64,000 nucleotides of DNA, from NCBI RefSeq assembly GCF_021352225.1, contig NZ_JAAUVI010000001.1, forward strand, positions 496,001 to 560,000, given 5' to 3'. Below are positions 62,569 through 64,000 of this stretch, piece after piece. The DNA comes from Methylobacterium sp. C25 (GTDB taxonomy: Bacteria; Pseudomonadota; Alphaproteobacteria; Rhizobiales; Beijerinckiaceae). Under the pieces are notes generated by a model. That model saw nothing but the letters and a program-made list of their open reading frames with translations, was not told where the DNA came from and did no database searches. The translations under genes and the position numbers were made by a program. The stretch's first letter is position 1. Each line of letters begins with the position of its first letter.

Positions 62569-63927
62569 ATGAGACAGCGAAATATCCTGCGCAACGCACG
62601 CGCCACCGATGATGGAAACGGGACAGTGCCTGTTCTGAACCTGCGCTCCGAACTCGCGGACGCCGACGACCTGCCCACACAGATGGCCGAGATCGGCCGC
62701 CGGGCTCGCGCTGCGACGCGCGGCATGGCACTCGCGTCCGCTCAGACCAAGGACAATGCGTTGCGCGCCATCGCCGAGCGCATCCGCATCAACGCCGCCG
62801 AGATTCTTCGCGAGAACGCGCGCGATGTCAGCGCCGCCAAGGCGGCGGGACAGTCCAACGCCATCATCGACCGGCTCACCCTCGACGAGCGCCGAGTCGC
62901 CGGCATCGCCGAAGCGGTGGCCCAGGTCGGAGCGCTGCCCGATCCGATCGGGCGCCAGCTCGCCGCCTTCGAACGGCCGAACGGCTTGATGATCGAACGC
63001 ATCGCCGTACCGCTCGGCGTCGTCGGCGTGATCTTCGAAAGTCGGCCCAACGTCACGGCCGATGCCGGGGCGCTCTGCCTCAAGGCCGGCAACGCCGCGA
63101 TCCTGCGCGCCGGCTCCGATTCGCACCGGACCGCGACGGTGATCGCCCGCGCCATGAGCGAGGGCCTCGCCCAGACCGGCCTGCCGGCGGACGCGATCCA
63201 GCTCGTGCCGACTCGCGACCGCGCCGCGGTCGGCCTGATGCTGTCCGGCCTCGATGGCTCGATCGACGTGATCGTGCCGCGCGGCGGCCGCAGCCTCGTC
63301 GAACGTGTCCAGGCCGAGGCGCGAGTGCCGGTCTTCGCCCATCTCGACGGCATCAACCATGTCTATGTCGCGGCCGGCGCCGATCTCGACATGGCCCGCA
63401 CGCTGCTCCTCAACAGCAAGATGCGCCGCACCGGCGTCTGCGGCGCGGCCGAGACGTTGCTCGTCGACAAGGCGGTCGCCGAGACGCACCTCAAGCCGCT
63501 GGTCGAGGCCCTGCTCGAGTCCGGCTGCGCCGTGCGGGGCGACGAGGCAGTGCGCGCAGTCGATTCCCGTGTCACGGCGGCGGACGAAGCCGACTGGCAC
63601 ACCGAGTATCTCGACGCGATCATCGCGGCGCGTGTCGTCGACGGTCTCGACGCCGCGATCGACCACATCGAGTCCTACGGCTCGCATCACACCGACTGCA
63701 TCGTCACCGACGACGCGGAGGCGGCCACCCGCTTCCTGGCCGAGGTCGATTCTGCGATCGTTACCCACAATGCCTCGACGCAGTTCGCCGATGGCGGCGA
63801 GTTCGGCTTTGGTGCCGAAATCGGCATCGCCACGGGCCGGATGCACGCGCGCGGTCCGGTCGGCGTCGAACAGCTCACCACCTTCAAGTACCGCGTCCAC
63901 GGCAACGGGCAGACGCGTCCGGTCTGA
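62569..63927 (+). CDS. proA: Glutamate-5-semialdehyde dehydrogenase
   Basis: This 452-residue enzyme has the ALDH-fold core [50 protein letters not shown], the catalytic cysteine region [17 protein letters not shown] and the C-terminal [51 protein letters not shown]. It reduces gamma-glutamyl phosphate in proline synthesis. The conserved region starts around residue 30; GTG 62626 is a credible alternative start to ATG 62569. Confidence 0.96.
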   Translation: MRQRNILRNARATDDGNGTVPVLNLRSELADADDLPTQMAEIGRRARAATRGMALASAQTKDNALRAIAERIRINAAEILRENARDVSAAKAAGQSNAIIDRLTLDERRVAGIAEAVAQVGALPDPIGRQLAAFERPNGLMIERIAVPLGVVGVIFESRPNVTADAGALCLKAGNAAILRAGSDSHRTATVIARAMSEGLAQTGLPADAIQLVPTRDRAAVGLMLSGLDGSIDVIVPRGGRSLVERVQAEARVPVFAHLDGINHVYVAAGADLDMARTLLLNSKMRRTGVCGAAETLLVDKAVAETHLKPLVEALLESGCAVRGDEAVRAVDSRVTAADEADWHTEYLDAIIAARVVDGLDAAIDHIESYGSHHTDCIVTDDAEAATRFLAEVDSAIVTHNASTQFADGGEFGFGAEIGIATGRMHARGPVGVEQLTTFKYRVHGNGQTRPV

Positions 63928-63946
63928 CGCGTTGCGACGACAGGCA

Positions 63947-64000
63947 ATGGAGACGGCGCGCCTGCCGCCGGCTTTGCCCGGCCTTCGGATCGGGCTCTAC
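63947..64000 (+). CDS. nadD: Nicotinate-nucleotide adenylyltransferase, 5' end only
   Basis: The last 54 bases encode METARLPPALPGLRIGLY, the start of NadD-like proteins (usually ...RIGLYGGSFNPAH). The gene continues beyond the window. proA followed by nadD is a common alphaproteobacterial order. Only 18 codons are seen. Confidence 0.75.
   Translation, partial: METARLPPALPGLRIGLY

Overview
The window reads as about 64 kb of the chromosome of a high-GC alphaproteobacterium, most likely Methylobacterium/Methylorubrum. The evidence is crotonyl-CoA carboxylase/reductase (ethylmalonyl-CoA pathway), rhizobial-type gene neighbourhoods (uvrC-pgsA-moaD, lgt-midA-pgeF, nfuA, tsaB-rimI-plsC-miaB-phoH, ybeY-corC-lnt), Omp31-like and BA14K-like envelope proteins, and uniformly GC-rich codon use. 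I found no rRNA, tRNA, CRISPR array, transposase or prophage gene.

Region 1 (1-16.4 kb) is the accessory and most interesting part. It holds two sigma-54 activators, an operon for an OsmC protein, an acyl-CoA-dehydrogenase-like flavoprotein, a rubredoxin-rubredoxin reductase fusion and a persulfide-dioxygenase-like MBL hydrolase, a ferredoxin/ferredoxin-NADP reductase pair, a nitrate/sulfonate-type ABC importer whose binding protein appears to carry a C-terminal NosL-like domain, a CRP-family regulator, and an operon with a DUF971 protein, an AprA-like flavoprotein, an eight-cysteine AprB-like ferredoxin and a HEAT-repeat protein. Two very good -24/-12 promoters were found by eye. Each has TGTCGAC-type sites about 100 bp upstream, which ties the locus to the sigma-54 activators. 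The best working idea is a sigma-54-controlled import and redox pathway for a sulfur-containing (or other inorganic/organic oxyanion) substrate, not a dissimilatory APS reductase system. The substrate cannot be read from the sequence.

Region 2 (16.4-22.7 kb) has a GntR regulator, a broken MFS transporter, a four-gene operon led by a membrane di-iron hydroxylase, an HPP-CBS membrane protein and a small membrane protein. The same operator-like sequence lies before the transporter/GntR pair and before the hydroxylase operon.

Region 3 (22.8-41.4 kb) is mostly housekeeping: moaD, pgsA, uvrC, cheZ, an L,D-transpeptidase, envelope proteins, pgeF, midA, lgt, mgtC, ilvA, dgkA, an AbrB transporter, a YnfA protein, a CynX-type MFS and lnt.

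Region 4 (41.5-53.2 kb) is the conserved miaB-phoH-ybeY-corC-lnt neighbourhood, interrupted by a leucine-rich-repeat protein kinase, a flippase-like protein and an FAD oxidoreductase, followed by plsC, rimI, tsaB and nfuA.

Region 5 (53.4-64 kb) has rplS, a lytic transglycosylase, leuD, several small unknowns, ccr, an OprB-like porin, proB, proA and the first codons of nadD.
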